From Eubacterium sp. (GTDB lineage: Bacteria; Bacillota; Clostridia; Lachnospirales; Lachnospiraceae): DNA of 61,606 nucleotides. The translations under genes were made by a program, and so were the position numbers. The number at the start of each line of letters is the position of its first letter. Positions within the stretch are counted from its first letter, which is position 1. The DNA lies in the NCBI GenBank assembly GCA_017480495.1, contig JAFVAQ010000028.1, positions 1 through 61,606 of the forward strand, written 5' to 3'. The notes below the pieces were generated by a model, which worked only from the letters and a program-made list of their open reading frames with translations, was not told the DNA's origin and did no database searches. Below are positions 17,913-25,925 of this stretch, piece by piece.

Positions 17913-18224
17913 TTATTTCATACGCATGTCAACGTATACACCAGCTGAAATGTCGATCTTACGAAGAACATCAACTGTCTTCTGATTAGGTGCGATAACG
18001 TCGATCAGTCTCTTATGAGTTCTCTGCTCGAACTGCTCTCTACTATCCTTATACTTATGTACAGCTCTAAGGATTGTAACCTTCTCAATTTTTGTAGGCA
18101 TTGGAATAGGACCGCTTACCTGTGCTCCTGAATTCTTAACAGCTTCTACAATTTCCTTAGCTGCCTGATCGATTAACTCATGATCATATGCCTTTAATGT
18201 GATTCTCATTTTCTGATTAGCCAT
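17913..18224 (-). CDS. rpsJ: 30S ribosomal protein S10 (uS10, NusE)
   Basis: First gene of the superoperon. S10 belongs to the small-subunit head and is also NusE, the antitermination factor. The 103 residues begin [20 protein letters not shown] and include [20 protein letters not shown] and [20 protein letters not shown], ending VYVDMRMK. Preceded by a leader of about 250 nt containing an attenuator-like hairpin, and by a sigma-A-type promoter at 18481-18509. Confidence 0.98.
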   Translation of the reverse strand: MANQKMRITLKAYDHELIDQAAKEIVEAVKNSGAQVSGPIPMPTKIEKVTILRAVHKYKDSREQFEQRTHKRLIDVIAPNQKTVDVLRKIDISAGVYVDMRMK

Positions 18225-18310
18225 AAAAAAAGCCGCCTCCTTCTAACATTTTTGAAATGCCGAACAAGTGGTGACTGTACAACTTTCCCGGGTGTGTCGC
18301 GCTTCTCCCT

Positions 18311-18364
18311 TAAAAAAAGAGATAGAACGGAGGGACATCCGTCATCTCTGACCCGTGTCAGATG
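18311..18364 (-). promoter_or_regulatory. Transcription attenuator in the S10 leader
   Basis: On the minus strand, AGAGAT and ACGGA pair with TCCGT and ATCTCT (plus-strand arms 18338-18349 and 18318-18331), with a small asymmetric bulge and loop 18332-18337, and run straight into seven T residues (18312-18318). This is a canonical intrinsic terminator inside the leader, about 90 nt before rpsJ. The upstream arm also fits an alternative stem, CTGAC/GTCAG plus a CAT/ATG extension, covering 18343-18364. The two stems would be mutually exclusive, so a switch is plausible. The sensor (L4, or stalled RNA polymerase with Nus factors) is not known. Confidence 0.7.
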
Positions 18365-18480
18365 GTTATAGTACAGTGACTTGTCGCCAGATTCTTTGAT
18401 CTTGACATTCGCTCCACGATATTACCTGCTCCTGCAGCAGCAACTACCGCTTCATAGCTATCAATGTCACAGCAAGAGAT

Positions 18481-18509
18481 ATACTAACACAACTAAACAC
18501 GTAATGCAA
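18481..18509 (-). promoter_or_regulatory. Sigma-A-type promoter of the ribosomal superoperon
   Basis: Minus-strand -35 TTGCAT (18504-18509), 17-nt spacer and -10 TAGTAT (18481-18486). Transcription would start near 18473 and give a leader of about 250 nt before rpsJ. Confidence 0.75.
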
Positions 18510-18523
18510 GCACTTTTTTTAAA

Positions 18524-18654
18524 TGAGTATATAGGGACGGTGAGTATATAGGGACGGTTCTCTTTTACTCACTTTTGAGTAAATAAGAACCGTCCCCATA
18601 TACTCATTAAGTGAGTAAAAGAGAACCGTCCCTATATACTCACCCATATACTCA
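18524..18654. repeat. Cluster of REP-like TGAGTATATAGGGACGGTTC repeats, in both orientations
   Basis: Copies: a truncated one at 18524-18540, a full 31-nt copy at 18541-18571, an inverted variant at 18576-18606, an inverted full copy at 18612-18642 (perfectly complementary to the second), and a partial inverted end at 18646-18654. Each full unit starts TGAGTATATAGGGACGGTTC and ends with ACTCA. The core recurs near 32.7, 33.5, 34.25, 35.27 and 36.85 kb. It resembles the palindromes mobilised by RAYT (REP-associated tyrosine) transposases. No such transposase is visible in the window. Confidence 0.8.
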
Positions 18655-18717
18655 TGAGATTACACGGTTGCGGCCGGTTTCTTTTGCAGTGTAGAGATGT
18701 TCATCTGCCTTTCTTAC
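18652..18717 (-). pseudogene. C-terminal remnant of a GGDEF diguanylate cyclase
   Basis: Twenty-one codons read VRKADEHLYTAKETGRNRVI and a final Ser before TGA, which matches the invariant GGDEF-domain tail (ADEALYxAKxxGRNRV). Nothing of the catalytic domain precedes it. On the 5' side the frame runs into the end of the methyltransferase gene, which it overlaps by four bases. The stop codon is the TGA of a repeat end. This is a deletion or rearrangement scar beside the repeat cluster, not a functional gene. Confidence 0.7.
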
Positions 18718-19676
18718 TTGCTCCAACGTGTAGTTGAGCCGCATGGCAGCACAAGTCCTGTATCACGTACCGGGAGACCTATCTCATCTGAGTAAACCTC
18801 TCCTCCGTGGGTCTTTACTATTGTTGTTGATATCATATAATCCAGGACTGCAGGTGACAGCCCGGTTGTATACATATTAATAAGGAAGATAATGGCATCC
18901 TCTGCAAGTATCTGGCTGGTAAGATTGATAAAGTCGAAGATGCTGTCCTCCATCTTCCATATTTCACCCTTAGGGCCTCTGCCATATGACGGAGGATCCA
19001 TGATTATCACTTGATATTTGTTACCACGTCTGATTTCACGCTCCACGAATTTGACGCAGTCATCCACCAGCCACCTTATTGGTGCATCAGCCAGACCTGA
19101 GGAGCGGGCATTTTCCTTAGCCCAGGTCACCATGCCCTTTGAGGCATCCACATGAGTTACCTTTGAGCCCGCCATTGCTGCAGCAACTGTGGCACCACCG
19201 GTATAAGCAAATAGATTCAGAGTCTTCAGTGCCTTATCCTCTGGAATCCTTGCAAGACCATTCCTAACATTAGAGAATGTGTCAGCCTTGATGACGCCTC
19301 TCTTTATATATTCATCCTTAATTGTATTAAAGATAAAGTCCCAATTAGCGGCCTGCTCCGGAAACAGTCCCGTATGCTTAAAGGAAAATGGTTTCAGGTT
19401 AAATGTAACCTCATCGCTTCCAGTGATTCCTGCATCAGGAAGGCTATAATGTATCTGCCACTCCTGAGGCAGATCGAAGAATTCCCATTCTCCGCCACCA
19501 CGATTACTTCTATGATAGTGTCCATTTAACTTCTTCCATTCTTTGGACATATGTTTAGTTTTCCAGATCACCTGTGGGTCTGGACGAAGTAGTATATAAT
19601 TACCCCATCTCTCCAGCTTTTCTCCACCAGAGGTATCCAGCACCTGATAATCCTTCCATCTATCTGATAAAATCAT
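18714..19676 (-). CDS. Class I SAM-dependent methyltransferase, RlmI/RlmK-like
   Basis: Predicted AdoMet-dependent methyltransferase of the family with 23S rRNA cytosine-5 methyltransferases. The AdoMet-binding motif is NLFAYTGGATVAAAMAG, followed by VTHVDASKGMVTWAKENARS, the acidic motif IRWLVDDCVKFVEREI and the motif IV MDPPSYGRG. The N-terminal 100 residues lack an evident PUA domain. The ATG at 19676 follows GGTGAGA. A TTG start at 19688 would overlap the citrate synthase stop. 320 residues. Substrate unproven. Likely co-transcribed with citrate synthase. Confidence 0.8.
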   Translation of the reverse strand: MILSDRWKDYQVLDTSGGEKLERWGNYILLRPDPQVIWKTKHMSKEWKKLNGHYHRSNRGGGEWEFFDLPQEWQIHYSLPDAGITGSDEVTFNLKPFSFKHTGLFPEQAANWDFIFNTIKDEYIKRGVIKADTFSNVRNGLARIPEDKALKTLNLFAYTGGATVAAAMAGSKVTHVDASKGMVTWAKENARSSGLADAPIRWLVDDCVKFVEREIRRGNKYQVIIMDPPSYGRGPKGEIWKMEDSIFDFINLTSQILAEDAIIFLINMYTTGLSPAVLDYMISTTIVKTHGGEVYSDEIGLPVRDTGLVLPCGSTTRWSK

Positions 19677-19681
19677 TATTC

Positions 19682-21043
19682 TCACCAATTTCTCTCTTCT
19701 ATCGGCAGGTACTCACGGTGAGTTCCTACATATTTATAAGCAGGTCTGATAATCTTGCCCTTACTTACAAGCTCTTCTATTCTATGCGCGCTCCAACCTG
19801 CTATTCTGGAAATAGCAAAAACCGGAGTGAAAAGTTCTACAGGAATCTTGAGTACTGAATAAACGAATCCACTGTAGAAATCAACATTTGCGCATACCGG
19901 TTTCTTCACGTCACGATTCTTCGTGATAAGTTCCTTCGCTATTCTCTCGATTCTGTCATAAAGTTCGAACTCTTTAGTGTAGCCCTCTGCCTCTGACAGC
20001 TTCTTTGCATAAGACTTAAGTATCTCTGCTCTAGGATCGGAAATGGTATAGATGGCGTGACCCATTCCATATATAAGTCCCGCTCCATCAAAAGCCTGCT
20101 TATTCAGCACCTTTGTGAGATATGCTCTAATCTGAGCATCATTTTCTGCATCCTCTACATTCGCCTTGAGGTCAGCAACCATCTGCTGAACCTTGTGGTT
20201 AGCTCCACCATGTCTAGGTCCCTTAAGGGATCCAAGAGAACCGGCAACTGTAGAATATGTATCTGTACCTGTAGTTGTTATAACATGTGTTGTAAATGTA
20301 GAGTTGTTACCACCACCATGCTCAGCATGAAGCACAAGACAAACATCAAGAACCTCAGCCTCTAGATCTGTAAATGTAGGATCAGGTCTGAGCAGTCTCA
20401 GGATATTCTCTGCTGTCGAAAGCTCTGGCTTAGGTCTATGGATAACAAGACTGGAATCCATAAACTTATGTCTGTAGCTCTGATATCCATATGTTGCGAT
20501 AACAGGAAATCTCGCAATCAGACTAAGCGACTGAGCAAGCACGTGTCTAACACTTATATTATCTGGATCCTCATCATAGGAATAAAGTGTCAGCACGCAT
20601 CTCTCTAATACGTTCATTATATTCTTGCTAGGAGCCTTCATGATAACATCTCTGTTGAAGTTTTCAGGAAGTGGTCTAAGCTGACCGAGGAGCAGCATGA
20701 ATTCTCTAAGCTCTTCCTCTGTTGGAAGCTCACCGAAAATAAGCAGGAATATAGTTTCCTCAAAACCATGCTTTGTTCCTCTGAACCCTTCTACCAGCTC
20801 CTTTATGTTGTAGCCCTGGAAATACAATTCTCCAGGTATAGGAATTCTCTCTCCATTTTCAACCTTGAAACCAGATACATCAGATATTTCTGTAAGACCT
20901 GTAAGTACACCTCGTCCATCTGAATCTCTGAGTCCTCTCTTAACATCATACTTAGAATAAAGGGCCGGATCTATGCGACCACGTTGTTCGCACATTTCCA
21001 CATATTTACCTACACGGTTTCTAAGTTCTGCAAATGTCTCCAT
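19682..21043 (-). CDS. Citrate (Si)-synthase
   Basis: Condenses oxaloacetate and acetyl-CoA to citrate, the first step of the oxidative half-TCA branch that leads to glutamate in anaerobes. The 453-residue frame has LYFQGYNIKELVEGF, the catalytic-site HAEHGGGNNSTFTTHVITTT, LKGPRHGGANHKVQQM and GMGHAIYTISDPRAEIL with the catalytic His and Asp region. It is slightly longer at the N-terminus than CitZ types, as I recall for clostridial enzymes. The ATG follows directly on the stop of the phosphoesterase gene. Confidence 0.93.
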   Translation of the reverse strand: METFAELRNRVGKYVEMCEQRGRIDPALYSKYDVKRGLRDSDGRGVLTGLTEISDVSGFKVENGERIPIPGELYFQGYNIKELVEGFRGTKHGFEETIFLLIFGELPTEEELREFMLLLGQLRPLPENFNRDVIMKAPSKNIMNVLERCVLTLYSYDEDPDNISVRHVLAQSLSLIARFPVIATYGYQSYRHKFMDSSLVIHRPKPELSTAENILRLLRPDPTFTDLEAEVLDVCLVLHAEHGGGNNSTFTTHVITTTGTDTYSTVAGSLGSLKGPRHGGANHKVQQMVADLKANVEDAENDAQIRAYLTKVLNKQAFDGAGLIYGMGHAIYTISDPRAEILKSYAKKLSEAEGYTKEFELYDRIERIAKELITKNRDVKKPVCANVDFYSGFVYSVLKIPVELFTPVFAISRIAGWSAHRIEELVSKGKIIRPAYKYVGTHREYLPIEERNW

Positions 21044-21643
21044 CTATAACTCCTCTATCTCAATAATATGTCTCTCGTATGCATTTATCACACGGGTTTT
21101 ACCATACATATCCTCGCGCTTAAAATCTCTTCCATAGTTCTTATGAACATGACCATGAACGAACAGCTTAGGCTCATACTTTTCCAAAATGTCATTGAAA
21201 CACTGGAATCCATGATGCGGCATATCCTGTCCATCGTGGAAGTCCTTCGCCGGCGCATGCGTCAACAAAATGTCTATACCCTTGTTACGCCAGATCTTCG
21301 GCTTCAGCTTCCAGAGTCTCCTCTTCATTTCCGACTCCTTATACTGATATGTGCCGTAGTTGTAGCACATGCTTCCGCCCAGCCCCATTATCCTGAGTCC
21401 CTTATAATTATATATATCATCATCTATACATATGCAACCCAGAGGTGGGGTCGAATCATAACATGCATCATGATTACCATGTATGTACAGTATCGGAACC
21501 TTGGCATAGGTTGCCAGAAACTCCAGATACTGTGGTGCAAGATCCCCCGCCGACAGAATCAGATCTATATCCTCTAATTTAGTTTTTTCAAAAAAATCCC
21601 ACAGATATTTTGATTCAACATCTGCCAAAGCGAGAATCCTCAA
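21044..21643 (-). CDS. Calcineurin-like metallophosphoesterase
   Basis: A 199-residue dimetal phosphoesterase. Family motifs: ADVESKYL (in place of the usual DxH), LILSAGDL (GD motif), LYIHGNHDACYDS (GNHD), LLTHAPAKDFHDG and FVHGHVHKNYGRDF (GHxH). The first motif is degenerate: Asp-Val-Glu, where DxH is normal. The start codon appears to be TTG, 12 nt after a GAAGGGGTG ribosome-binding sequence that overlaps the end of the upstream gene. The substrate is unknown. Same operon as the BMP-like protein and citrate synthase. Confidence 0.8.
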   Translation of the reverse strand: MRILALADVESKYLWDFFEKTKLEDIDLILSAGDLAPQYLEFLATYAKVPILYIHGNHDACYDSTPPLGCICIDDDIYNYKGLRIMGLGGSMCYNYGTYQYKESEMKRRLWKLKPKIWRNKGIDILLTHAPAKDFHDGQDMPHHGFQCFNDILEKYEPKLFVHGHVHKNYGRDFKREDMYGKTRVINAYERHIIEIEEL

Positions 21644-21649
21644 CGCTAT

Positions 21650-23734
21650 CTACACCCCTTCATTAGTATCATCCGTCTGAGCGTTTACCTGTTCCTTAGT
21701 AGCATCCTTCTGGACACCCTTTATCTCAACAAGTTCCTTCGCAATATCATCCAGTTCTTCCTTAACCGGAATCTCTCCCACTACATTTTCTACCAGCCAG
21801 TTCATTTTGATAATGTCATCTACATCCAGCTCCACGCCTTCCTCGCTGATGACCTCACCATTCTGAATCTTTATCTCTCCTGTAAATGGCGATATCCTGT
21901 CTTCGATAATCAGTCCCTTCATTATGTCAACCAGTCTTCTGGTGTCAGATGGAACTTTATCTGATACAATTATGTCAACCACTCCTGCTGATAATCCCCA
22001 CCAATAATTGATAGGCTTACCCTCACTGTCGGTATCTGTACTAGACCAGTTTCCATTCATTATTATACTGATTATTCTCTTGTACAGAACGCCCCAGTTA
22101 TATACTGTCATCGTCATATTCTCCGGCGCATCCGCTGTCAGCTTGTACATTCCGAAGTTACGACTCGCCTCATTCGGAGTTATCATATCCTGATCGGATA
22201 CATAATCAATTCCCTCTTCATAGAGACTCTTATATATTTCTTTTCTATCTCCAACCTCTTTAAGAGTTGTCCATTTAAGATGTACTTTAACCGATGGATT
22301 TACCATACGGGCTCCCAGCGCAAATGCATTTATATTCGCAGTTATTCCATAGATAGGATAGTCTGCGATATAACCTATCTTGTCCGTCTCAGTTAGCGCT
22401 CCGGCTATCATTCCAGAAAGGAACTTAGCCTCATAGAGTCTGGCATCATAGGTTCTTATATATCTGTGAGTTGTATTTATAGAACAGTTAAGTATTTTTA
22501 CATTTGGATATTTGATAGCGCATTTAAGGCTCGCTCCAACCATTTTCACAGTAGGAGTAAATATAACCTCAACACCATGATTCTCGATAAGATCCGTCAT
22601 AGCATCTATCGCATCCTGTTCAGTTTCGATTCCTGAAATCTTCAGCGATACAAGTCTATCTCCAAACTCTTCCTTCACATAGTTTCTACCCAGTTCATGT
22701 GCATAGAACCAGTCAGACTGAGCAGGATCCACTCCATAGATAAATGCAACCTTAAGCGGCTTTGCTGCAGTATAGTTAGGAGCAAGTATCTGGGACAGCT
22801 TGGTTGTCCTCTCTTCAGGAGGATCGAGCGACACCTCAACCTCATACTCTTCATTAACCACTAAGAACTCCTGCCACATCGAGGATATACCTGCCTCTAT
22901 ATCTTCAAGTCCCATCTCGCATATCTCATCAAAGCTTCGAAGCTCCAGGAATACCACAAATGCATCTCCTGTAGTTACATTTGACAGGTGATCTCCACCC
23001 TTTTGTTTATATGCTTTTTCAAATCTCTTATACGCCGCCTTCAGCTCCAGCAGGGTGTCTTCAGACCATATCTTGGTACTATCAGCTCTAATAACTGTTC
23101 CGGATCCATCTGCCGAATCCGAAGCAGAACCAACTTCAGAAACTACCGTTGATTCACCCAACTCTCCACCATGCTTTTCAGATACTCTGACCTGTTCCAT
23201 GAGTCTCTCGTATCCACCTGTATGACTGAACCATATGAAGTTCACTCCGGTCTTCTTGTAGAAGTCCATGAATTCATAGTAAACCTTAATGGTTTCATCC
23301 TCAGTAAGTTTGGGAACCTTACGAGTTACGAAGGCCGGGATAGAGTCAGCTCCGAAATATTTCAAAACGCTAACTCTCTTATTACCCTCAACCACATAGT
23401 AATAGTTTAGATATTCATATACCTTGATAGGATCTCTGATACCCTCTTCCAAATGGGCATCACAAAGCTTGGACCATTTAGCTCCAAACTCCGTCTTTGA
23501 ATCCATCAGTGGCATGAAATCAGAAGCAAAGGCCTGAGTACGTCCAGCAGTGCTGGTTCCCACCACTCTATCAAGTGGAACGTCTACGAGTCCAAGACTC
23601 ACATCACTTGATATAGTTTCCTTCTGGATAATGTCATCCAGTACAGGAAGGAAAGGATATCTACCTGCAGACACATTTTGCTTATATGTCTTCTGTCCTA
23701 TTTTTCTAGCTTTTTCGTATAACTCAATTGACAT
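21650..23734 (-). CDS. Cytosolic ParB-like/BMP (PnrA-like) substrate-binding fusion protein
   Basis: A 694-residue protein without signal peptide or lipobox. Residues about 45-145 look like a ParB/sulfiredoxin-type fold: VDVPLDRVVGTSTAGRTQAF, then YYVVEGNKRVSVLKYFGA, which parallels the ParB GNHR motif. From about residue 325 the sequence follows the basic-membrane-protein/PnrA nucleoside-binding family: PLKVAFIYGVDPAQSDWFYA, IKYPNVKILNCSINTTHRYI and KFLSGMIAGALTETDKIGYI. The missing export signal argues against an ABC-transporter role and for an intracellular nucleoside or ligand sensor. First of a likely operon with the phosphoesterase, citrate synthase and methyltransferase. Confidence 0.75.
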   Translation of the reverse strand: MSIELYEKARKIGQKTYKQNVSAGRYPFLPVLDDIIQKETISSDVSLGLVDVPLDRVVGTSTAGRTQAFASDFMPLMDSKTEFGAKWSKLCDAHLEEGIRDPIKVYEYLNYYYVVEGNKRVSVLKYFGADSIPAFVTRKVPKLTEDETIKVYYEFMDFYKKTGVNFIWFSHTGGYERLMEQVRVSEKHGGELGESTVVSEVGSASDSADGSGTVIRADSTKIWSEDTLLELKAAYKRFEKAYKQKGGDHLSNVTTGDAFVVFLELRSFDEICEMGLEDIEAGISSMWQEFLVVNEEYEVEVSLDPPEERTTKLSQILAPNYTAAKPLKVAFIYGVDPAQSDWFYAHELGRNYVKEEFGDRLVSLKISGIETEQDAIDAMTDLIENHGVEVIFTPTVKMVGASLKCAIKYPNVKILNCSINTTHRYIRTYDARLYEAKFLSGMIAGALTETDKIGYIADYPIYGITANINAFALGARMVNPSVKVHLKWTTLKEVGDRKEIYKSLYEEGIDYVSDQDMITPNEASRNFGMYKLTADAPENMTMTVYNWGVLYKRIISIIMNGNWSSTDTDSEGKPINYWWGLSAGVVDIIVSDKVPSDTRRLVDIMKGLIIEDRISPFTGEIKIQNGEVISEEGVELDVDDIIKMNWLVENVVGEIPVKEELDDIAKELVEIKGVQKDATKEQVNAQTDDTNEGV

Positions 23735-23758
23735 ACGTTATTAAATACCTCATATTAA

Positions 23759-23787
23759 AATGATTCTTCGCTACGCTCAGAATGACA
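23759..23787 (-). repeat. Dispersed TGTCATTCTGAGCGTAGCGA element
   Basis: On the minus strand the malic enzyme/BMP spacer contains TGTCATTCTGAGCGTAGCGA followed by AGAATC. I recognise this as a short intergenic motif that recurs widely in bacterial genomes. Its TTCT and AGAA ends can pair around GCG/CGC. The hairpin at 7474-7511 begins with the same GTCATTCTGAG. Confidence 0.6.
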
Positions 23788-23788
23788 A

Positions 23789-24961
23789 TTATAGTTTACT
23801 GATACCTGATCTCTTTGCCTCGTCAGCAACAGCTTTAGCTACTACCTTTGCAACATTTTCATTGAAAGCATCTGGAATGATATATTCCTCTGACAGTTCA
23901 TCCTCTGAAACAACTGCTGCTATCGCTCTTGCTGCAGCCTCTTTCATAGGCTCTGTTATGGCACTTGCTCTCGCATCCAGCGCACCTCTGAAGATTCCCG
24001 GGAATACCAGAACATTATTGATCTGGTTAGGAAAATCCGAACGTCCTGTTGCTACTATTCTGGCTCCACCAGCCTTTGCCTCATCTGGCATGATTTCTGG
24101 AGTTGGGTTTGCCATAGCGAAAACGATAGGATCGCTTGCCATAGTACGAACCATGTCTGCTGTTACAAGTCCTGGTGCAGAAACTCCGATGAAGATATCC
24201 TTACCCTTAAGAACATCAGCAAGACTTCCACTCTCTTTATCCTTATTTGTTACTGCAGCTATTTCCTGCTTAGCAGGATTAAGTCTAGGATCACCGTCTA
24301 CAAGTGCGCCCTTACTATCTACGAGTACTACATTTCCGAGTCCAAAGCTCTGAAGCAGCTTACAGATGGAGATACCGGCAGAACCAGCACCACTTATAAC
24401 TGCGGAGCAATCCTCCCACTTCTTACCAACTATCTTAAGAGCATTTGTAAGACCAGCAGCAACTACGATTGCTGTACCATGCTGATCATCATGGAATACA
24501 GGAATATCAAGTTCTTCCTTAAGTCTTCTCTCTATCTCGAAACATCTAGGAGCTGAGATATCCTCAAGGTTGATTCCACCAAAGGATGGAGCAAGTCTCT
24601 TAACTGTCTCAATTATTTCTTCTGTATCCTTTGTATCAAGGCAGATAGGAAATGCATCTACATTTCCAAACTTCTTGAAAAGCACTGACTTACCTTCCAT
24701 TACAGGAATGGCTGCAAGTGGTCCTATATCTCCAAGTCCGAGAACTGCTGTACCATCTGAAACTACAGCTACTGTATTAGCCTTCAGAGTATACTTGTAA
24801 GCATCCGCTGGATTCTTGTGAATCTCTCTACAAGGCTCTGCAACGCCTGGGGTATAGGCTGTTGACAGGTCATCCTTGTTCTCCAGCTGCACCTTAAGTG
24901 CCACTTCAAGTTTTCCCTGATTATCCTCGTGCATCTTTAAACTTGCTGCATTGTAATCCAT
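23789..24961 (-). CDS. NAD(P)-dependent malic enzyme (oxaloacetate-decarboxylating)
   Basis: Oxidatively decarboxylates malate to pyruvate, linking C4 acids to the PFOR step. The 390-residue short bacterial form has STAYTPGVAEPCREI with the catalytic Tyr, GDIGPLAAIPVMEGKSVLFK with the catalytic Lys, GGINLEDISAPRCFEIERRL with metal-binding acids, and VFHDDQHGTAIVVAAGLTNA. The dinucleotide fold is VISGAGSAGISICKLL, with Asp in VLVDSKGAL, suggesting NAD preference. No C-terminal phosphotransacetylase-like extension. Confidence 0.93.
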   Translation of the reverse strand: MDYNAASLKMHEDNQGKLEVALKVQLENKDDLSTAYTPGVAEPCREIHKNPADAYKYTLKANTVAVVSDGTAVLGLGDIGPLAAIPVMEGKSVLFKKFGNVDAFPICLDTKDTEEIIETVKRLAPSFGGINLEDISAPRCFEIERRLKEELDIPVFHDDQHGTAIVVAAGLTNALKIVGKKWEDCSAVISGAGSAGISICKLLQSFGLGNVVLVDSKGALVDGDPRLNPAKQEIAAVTNKDKESGSLADVLKGKDIFIGVSAPGLVTADMVRTMASDPIVFAMANPTPEIMPDEAKAGGARIVATGRSDFPNQINNVLVFPGIFRGALDARASAITEPMKEAAARAIAAVVSEDELSEEYIIPDAFNENVAKVVAKAVADEAKRSGISKL

Positions 24962-24989
24962 TAATTTTTCCTCTTTTCTTATATATAGT

Positions 24990-25005
24990 AGTGTCTTATG
25001 ACACT
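24990..25005. promoter_or_regulatory. Palindrome upstream of the malic enzyme gene
   Basis: AGTGTC TTAT GACACT is a perfect 6-bp inverted repeat 28-45 bases upstream of the malic enzyme start codon and beside an AT-rich TATATA stretch. It could be an operator, or, read on the plus strand where TTTTATTTG follows, part of a weak terminator. Confidence 0.35.
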
Positions 25006-25050
25006 TTTATTTGTATTCTAAAGTTTCTAAGGCTTCGCCAAAGAATCTTT

Positions 25051-25911
25051 CTAAGCTATATCGAAGATACTTAGCTGGCTTCCGACAGTCTTATTCTCGT
25101 ACTGTCTCTTCCAGGCCTTTATCTTCTGGCTGCTCACCATGATGCCTTTACCCTTACATATGTTTTGCAGGGCCTCCAGCTCTTCCTTCGCATTAGGTGG
25201 AATGAGCTCGCCGGTCTCCTCATAATTATCTGAGAACACCTTATATTCCTTCGGAAATCTCTCTCTAAATTCATTATAGAAGAACTCCCTAACAGACTTC
25301 TTGATAGCGAGTCTATAGTCCATCAGGTCAATCCCAAGTATATCATACTGTACAAGACACTGCACCACTTCTCTGATGTCAGAATCATTTACATATGGTA
25401 TGATAGGCCCCGTTGTTATCAGGACATCTATATCCTGCTTACGGAGCAGGCTTATGAGCCTCAGTCGATCCTGTATGGAAATGACCTCTTCCCCCTCAAT
25501 TAGCCTGAGCTTATTTTCATCGAGAGTCGGAAAGGAAAGCTCGACCACACATTTTGTTTTAGATGTGATTCCCTTCAGAATATCCATATCTCTTTCGATA
25601 AGGTCTCTCTTAGTGGAAATGACAACTCCGTAGTCATTCATCTCTATAACCTTGAGAGCGTTACGGGTCAGACCATATTCCTTTTCCAGTTCATTATATG
25701 GGTCACCCATATTTCCCATCAGGATAATACTCTTATTACGTCTGGTTCTTAGCACTCCAGCAAGAAGCTCAGTAGCATCCACCTTGACTCCTATATCCAT
25801 AGAATCAGCACCTGGAATTTCTGTCAACATTATTGAGTTTTCTGTTCGGCCTCTATATATGTTGAGACCATTTTGTGGTGTAAGAATATTTCTACTCTCT
25901 ATGGTGTACAT
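25051..25911 (-). CDS. SPL-family radical-SAM-fold protein with no cluster cysteines, in the SMC operon
   Basis: The 286-residue protein aligns by eye with SPL-type radical SAM enzymes. The N-terminus NILTPQNGLNIYRG fits that family, normally followed by the CxxxCxxC cluster ligands. Here those positions are Arg22, Ser26 and Leu29 (RTENSIML), confirmed at codon level. The rest is intact: VDVK-like GVKVDATELL, ILMGNMGDPYNELEKEYGLT, VVISTKRDLIERDMDIL, a TTGPIIPYVNDSDI strand, and the C-terminal FRERFPKEY and QLSIFD tail. Without a [4Fe-4S] cluster it cannot do radical chemistry, so it is probably a pseudoenzyme or AdoMet/partner-binding protein. It starts 14 nt after the SMC gene with a GAGG ribosome-binding site, in the slot where Wadjet operons carry the JetD nuclease. 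Confidence 0.8.
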   Translation of the reverse strand: MYTIESRNILTPQNGLNIYRGRTENSIMLTEIPGADSMDIGVKVDATELLAGVLRTRRNKSIILMGNMGDPYNELEKEYGLTRNALKVIEMNDYGVVISTKRDLIERDMDILKGITSKTKCVVELSFPTLDENKLRLIEGEEVISIQDRLRLISLLRKQDIDVLITTGPIIPYVNDSDIREVVQCLVQYDILGIDLMDYRLAIKKSVREFFYNEFRERFPKEYKVFSDNYEETGELIPPNAKEELEALQNICKGKGIMVSSQKIKAWKRQYENKTVGSQLSIFDIA

Positions 25912-25925
25912 CTTTCTGCCTCACA

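Noticed and set aside
18524-18654. Clustered repeats that might suggest a CRISPR array
   Set aside because: Copies occur in both orientations, touch one another and have no unique spacers of constant length. No cas genes are near. They fit REP-like palindromes.
25051-25911. Reading the last gene of the SMC operon as a JetD/TOPRIM nuclease
   Set aside because: No TOPRIM DxD or Glu motif was found, whereas several SPL-type radical SAM motifs and the typical QLSIFD tail are present in order.
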